Source of the DNA: Hyphomicrobium sp.
Lineage (GTDB): Bacteria > Pseudomonadota > Alphaproteobacteria > Rhizobiales > Hyphomicrobiaceae
Assembly (NCBI GenBank): GCA_003987725.1
Contig: RXJH01000005.1
Location: forward strand, 74,123 to 138,122
Length of the DNA: 64,000 bases
Direction: 5' to 3'
A program made the position numbers and the translations under genes. The notes below the pieces were generated by a model, which saw only the letters and a list, made by a program, of their open reading frames with translations, was not told the origin of the DNA and did no database searches. Numbering within the stretch: the first letter of the stretch is position 1; every line of letters begins with the position of its first letter. This document shows positions 61,151-64,000 of this stretch, in pieces.

Positions 61151-63365
61151 ACTCGGACGAAGCACGGACCTTGACGGGCTCGCTGCTGCGGCGCTCAGCC
61201 CGAATGCTGGCATTCGCCCCCCGGCCGGCTTGCCCGATGTCGGAACATTGACGAAGCTCGCGAACGAACTGTTCGCGGCGCTTCCTGGTCAATCCGTGCC
61301 CCATCCGGCAGGACCATCGTTGGGCGGGCTTGGCGCATCCCCAACGGACGTTACCGGGAGTACTGCTCCGCATGCTGCCGCAGCTGCGACGTCACCCGTT
61401 CCCGTTCCTGGAGCAACGGCGATCGCGGGGCCTTCCCCGTTTTCGCAGCTGGATACCCCTCCGACAGGTCAAGGCGTACCGGTCGGGTTGATCAGCGCTG
61501 GCGCCACATCGCTGCCCACAAACGGCGTGTCCGGAATTTCGCTGCCGGGCATCGGAGCCTCGCCTTATGTCGATGCTGGATACGTTTCTCCGGCATCAAT
61601 TCCGGTGAACCAGGAAACACCGGGAATAGGAGTGCCCGCGGCACCGGCTGATCCGCTGCCCGCACGGGATGTAACTGCGCTCGATCTAAAAAGCGTTGAT
61701 GCATTGATCGGTACGCCACCCGGTTCCCTCCCCTCGAGTATCGATGCAAGCCCATCCCAGTCGGGATATGGGGCATCGAAGGGAATCCCTGCGCGCCCTG
61801 AAAGCCCGCGTTCCGTTGAAACTCTTCCCGGAATAGACCGCGCTTCGCCTCCCACAGCACCGGCACCTACTCCGCCGCCTCAAATTCTGAACGACCACAC
61901 AGGCATTGAAACGCCACGCTCCGCCGGATCTGGGCTCGACTTTGATGTCCTCGGAATTCCCTACGAAGCGGAATTGAAATCGTTGCTCGCACCCTTGGCG
62001 GCCGACCCCGTCAGCTCCTTGCTCGGCGAGACGGGATCGAACCTCTATTTTCTTCCGTCCACTGCAGTTCCCGCAGGCAAGTCTGCGAATCCGGAAAGCC
62101 TCACCGCGGCGACACCCTCTCTCGGCGGCGGTCGAGGCTTCGACGTCGATGCCGTCCGGCGCGACTTCCCGATCCTCAACGAAACAGTCAACGGCCGCCC
62201 ACTGATCTGGTTCGACAACGCGGCGACGACGCAAAAGCCAAGATCGGTCATCGAGCGGCTCAAATACTTCTATGAGCATGAAAACTCGAATATCCATCGC
62301 GCCGCTCATGAACTCGCGGCACGCGCGACGGACGCCTACGAAGGGGCGCGCAACAAAGTCGCGCGCTTCCTGAATGCCGGATCGTCCGAAGAGATCATCT
62401 TCACGCGCGGCGCGACAGAAGCCATCAACCTCGTCGCGGCGACGTTTGGACGTCAGCATGTCGGTCCCGGCGACGAAATCGTAGTGACCAATCTCGAGCA
62501 TCACGCCAACATCGTCCCGTGGCAGCAGCTCTGCCTCGAAAAGGGCGCGAAGCTCCGCGTTGCACCGGTCGATGACTGTGGCGCTCTCCTGCTCGATGAG
62601 CTCGGCAAGCTGTTGAACGCACGCACCAAGCTTGTTGCGTTCACGCAAGTGTCGAACGCGCTCGGCACGATCACGCCCGCAAAGGCCATGGTCGAGATGG
62701 CACATCGCGTCGGGGCGCGTGTTCTTGTCGATGGCGCGCAGTCCGTGTCACACATGAAAGTCGACGTGCAGGATCTCAACGCCGACTTCTTCGTGTTCTC
62801 CGGACACAAGCTTTTTGCTCCAACCGGCATTGGCGTCGTTTACGGCAAGAAGGATTTGATGGACACGCTGCCTCCCTACCAGAGCGGCGGCAACATGATC
62901 CGCGACGTAACCTTCGAGCGGACCGAATTCCACAAATCACCGCAACGGTTCGAGGCCGGAACGGGCAATATCGCCGATGCCGTCGGTCTTGGCGCAGCAA
63001 TAGACTATGTCGAACGCATCGGCCTCCACAACATCGCCGAATACGAACACAAGCTGCTCGTTTACGCGACGGAACGATTGCTGCAGATACCGGGTCTTCG
63101 CATCATAGGAACGGCACCCGAAAAAGCGAGCGTCATCTCGCTCGTCCTCAAAGGCATCCCGAGCGAAGAAATCGGCGCACGCTTGAATAAGTATGGAATC
63201 GCCGTGCGCTCAGGCCATCACTGCGCCCAACCTATCCTGCGTCGCTTCGGCCAGGAAACGACGGTGCGGCCCTCCTTCGCCTTCTATAATACGTGCGAAG
63301 AAATCGACGTGCTCATCGGCGCGCTCAAGGATATCCAGGCGGAAGCCGCAATCCCGAGGCTGTAG
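61137..63365 (+). CDS. Cysteine desulfurase with N-terminal encapsulin-targeting extension
   Basis: A protein of 742 residues, about 330 longer than SufS-type desulfurases. The catalytic domain (about 335-742) has PLIWFDNAATTQKP, LEHHANIVPW, the PLP lysine Lys558 (FSGHKLFAPTG) and the persulfide Cys696 (RSGHHCAQP). The N-terminus is low-complexity Pro/Gly/Ser/Ala, with three hydrophobic patches: 35-51 (VGTLTKLANELFAALPG), 134-150 and 267-307 (EAELKSLLAPLA, SNLYFLPS). This extension should bind the inside of the shell. It turns cysteine into alanine and bound sulfur. ATG 61137 overlaps the shell gene by 14 bp. Confidence 0.92.
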   Translation: MPTAELGRSTDLDGLAAAALSPNAGIRPPAGLPDVGTLTKLANELFAALPGQSVPHPAGPSLGGLGASPTDVTGSTAPHAAAAATSPVPVPGATAIAGPSPFSQLDTPPTGQGVPVGLISAGATSLPTNGVSGISLPGIGASPYVDAGYVSPASIPVNQETPGIGVPAAPADPLPARDVTALDLKSVDALIGTPPGSLPSSIDASPSQSGYGASKGIPARPESPRSVETLPGIDRASPPTAPAPTPPPQILNDHTGIETPRSAGSGLDFDVLGIPYEAELKSLLAPLAADPVSSLLGETGSNLYFLPSTAVPAGKSANPESLTAATPSLGGGRGFDVDAVRRDFPILNETVNGRPLIWFDNAATTQKPRSVIERLKYFYEHENSNIHRAAHELAARATDAYEGARNKVARFLNAGSSEEIIFTRGATEAINLVAATFGRQHVGPGDEIVVTNLEHHANIVPWQQLCLEKGAKLRVAPVDDCGALLLDELGKLLNARTKLVAFTQVSNALGTITPAKAMVEMAHRVGARVLVDGAQSVSHMKVDVQDLNADFFVFSGHKLFAPTGIGVVYGKKDLMDTLPPYQSGGNMIRDVTFERTEFHKSPQRFEAGTGNIADAVGLGAAIDYVERIGLHNIAEYEHKLLVYATERLLQIPGLRIIGTAPEKASVISLVLKGIPSEEIGARLNKYGIAVRSGHHCAQPILRRFGQETTVRPSFAFYNTCEEIDVLIGALKDIQAEAAIPRL

Positions 63366-63416
63366 TTCAGTCGAGAGTGCGTGCATTTTTCGCCGCGATC
63401 GCAACAACGACGAACA

Positions 63417-63442
63417 AGGCAGCCCCTTCCGTGTGGCTGCCT
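63417..63442 (+). terminator. Probable terminator of the nanocompartment unit
   Basis: An 8-bp stem AGGCAGCC/GGCTGCCT with a 10-nt loop is followed by ATTTACTA, only a weak T run. It lies 51 bp after the desulfurase stop, right before the convergent exporter gene. Confidence 0.5.
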
Positions 63443-63447
63443 ATTTA

Positions 63448-64000
63448 CTATCTAACCACACACAACACGCTGGCGAAGTGCTGCGGAAAATAGACGACGG
63501 CGGCACCGGCCGTCATGAGAATAAGGCCTGCCAAAAGATTGAGCCTCGTGCCAGCGGCGCGCCTATTAAGCCACGAAATTCCATAGGCCGACGCAATTAC
63601 GGCCGGAACGGTGCCGGCGCCGAAACCGAGCATGAAAGTAGCGCCTTGGGCGCTCGTGCGCATCAGTGATGCCAACAACGCCGCGCCGTAAACCATCGGG
63701 CAGGCATTGAGCCCCCAGACAACGCCGAGCGCGACGGGGGCGAGGTAACGGCCCTGCCCTGCGGGACGCAGCAGGGAGTTTACACCGGACGAAAGCACCT
63801 GCATGCCGTGATCGATGAAGGTCAACCTCGGCATCAGTCCCGCGAGCACCAGTCCCATCCATAACAGCGACGCAGCAGCCGCCCACTGCAGCACGATCGG
63901 GCTCTGCGCCGGCGTACGCGACAGAAGATCTCCGCCGAAAGTTCCGGCCACCGCGCCGATGGCCGTGTACGTCAAGATTCGCCCGGCCTGCATCAGTAGG
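63448..64000 (-). CDS. TauE/SafE-type membrane protein (partial at right edge)
   Basis: At least 183 residues, with no stop in frame up to the window end, so the start lies outside. Several membrane segments are visible (ILTYTAIGAVAGTFGGDLL, LQWAAAASLLWMGLVLAGLM and VALGVVWGLNACPMVYGAAL in pieces, YGISWLN, LLAGLILMTAGAAVVYF). GLNACPMVYGAALLASL fits the COG2836-like 'sulfite exporter' group. Some members move sulfite or other sulfur anions, others serve copper. Placement beside the desulfurase unit makes sulfur export attractive but unproven. Confidence 0.75.
   Translation of the reverse strand, partial: LLMQAGRILTYTAIGAVAGTFGGDLLSRTPAQSPIVLQWAAAASLLWMGLVLAGLMPRLTFIDHGMQVLSSGVNSLLRPAGQGRYLAPVALGVVWGLNACPMVYGAALLASLMRTSAQGATFMLGFGAGTVPAVIASAYGISWLNRRAAGTRLNLLAGLILMTAGAAVVYFPQHFASVLCVVR

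Overview
This 64 kb window is ordinary chromosomal DNA, GC-rich, of an alphaproteobacterium of the order Hyphomicrobiales. A Hyphomicrobium-like methylotroph is my best guess. The evidence is the gene set (an EipA/DUF1134 protein, DUF1489, a single bifunctional RSH enzyme, CysB-type and EpsC-type cysteine genes), the clustered order pdxJ-acpS-lepB-rnc-era-recO, and a palindromic intergenic repeat of a type I associate with this order. I see no phage, transposon, rRNA or CRISPR. There is one tRNA, tRNA-Leu(GAG).

Layout. 1-8 kb: envelope proteins (EipA-like, an L,D-transpeptidase), a photolyase, a TPR protein, a thioesterase and the NAD(P)HX repair enzyme. 8-10.3 kb: glnB-glnA behind a likely sigma-54 promoter and closed by a strong terminator. 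10-19 kb: an MFS exporter divergent from its TetR-type regulator with two operator-like sites, a HisC-like aminotransferase, DUF1489 and several secreted or membrane proteins of unknown role. 19-26 kb: polysaccharide deacetylase, a DegP-type protease, tRNA-Leu, lipB, a 22-residue Lys/Ala-rich peptide and a LysR regulator. 26-29.5 kb: propionyl-CoA carboxylase alpha subunit and an unknown protein, separated by a leader that can form a compact pseudoknot. 30-38 kb: a minus-strand housekeeping run (rpoZ, rsh, DUF2062, pdxJ, acpS, lepB, rnc, era, recO). 38-49 kb: NYN protein, family 5 uracil-DNA glycosylase, a peroxiredoxin-like protein without cysteines, smpB, dapA, a lytic transglycosylase, a hydrolase, and an OmpA/BON operon with a 32-residue membrane protein and a double helix-hairpin-helix protein. 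49-57 kb: a truncated siroheme synthase, hydrolase, DedA protein, PaaK-like enzyme, quinone oxidoreductase and VOC protein.

The most exciting system is at 56.9-63.4 kb, a sulfur-assimilation island built around a protein nanocompartment. cysK faces a divergent CysB-like regulator. On the other side of that regulator lie an EpsC-type serine acetyltransferase, a family 2A (SrpI-type) encapsulin shell protein, and a cysteine desulfurase with a Pro/Gly/Ser-rich N-terminal extension of about 330 residues that should carry it into the shell. The shell and cargo genes overlap by 14 bp. A perfect palindrome (CTTATTCG-N5-CGAATAAG) sits in the shell gene promoter, and a related TTATTCGTT sequence lies in the regulator/cysE intergenic region, so one LysR-type regulator probably controls the whole set. 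Together these genes would make O-acetylserine, make cysteine, and take sulfur off cysteine inside a closed shell. A partial TauE/SafE-type membrane protein follows at the right edge. Encapsulins with cysteine desulfurase cargo are known elsewhere. What looks unusual here is the compact linkage to cysE, cysK and a CysB-type regulator, with a visible shared candidate operator.
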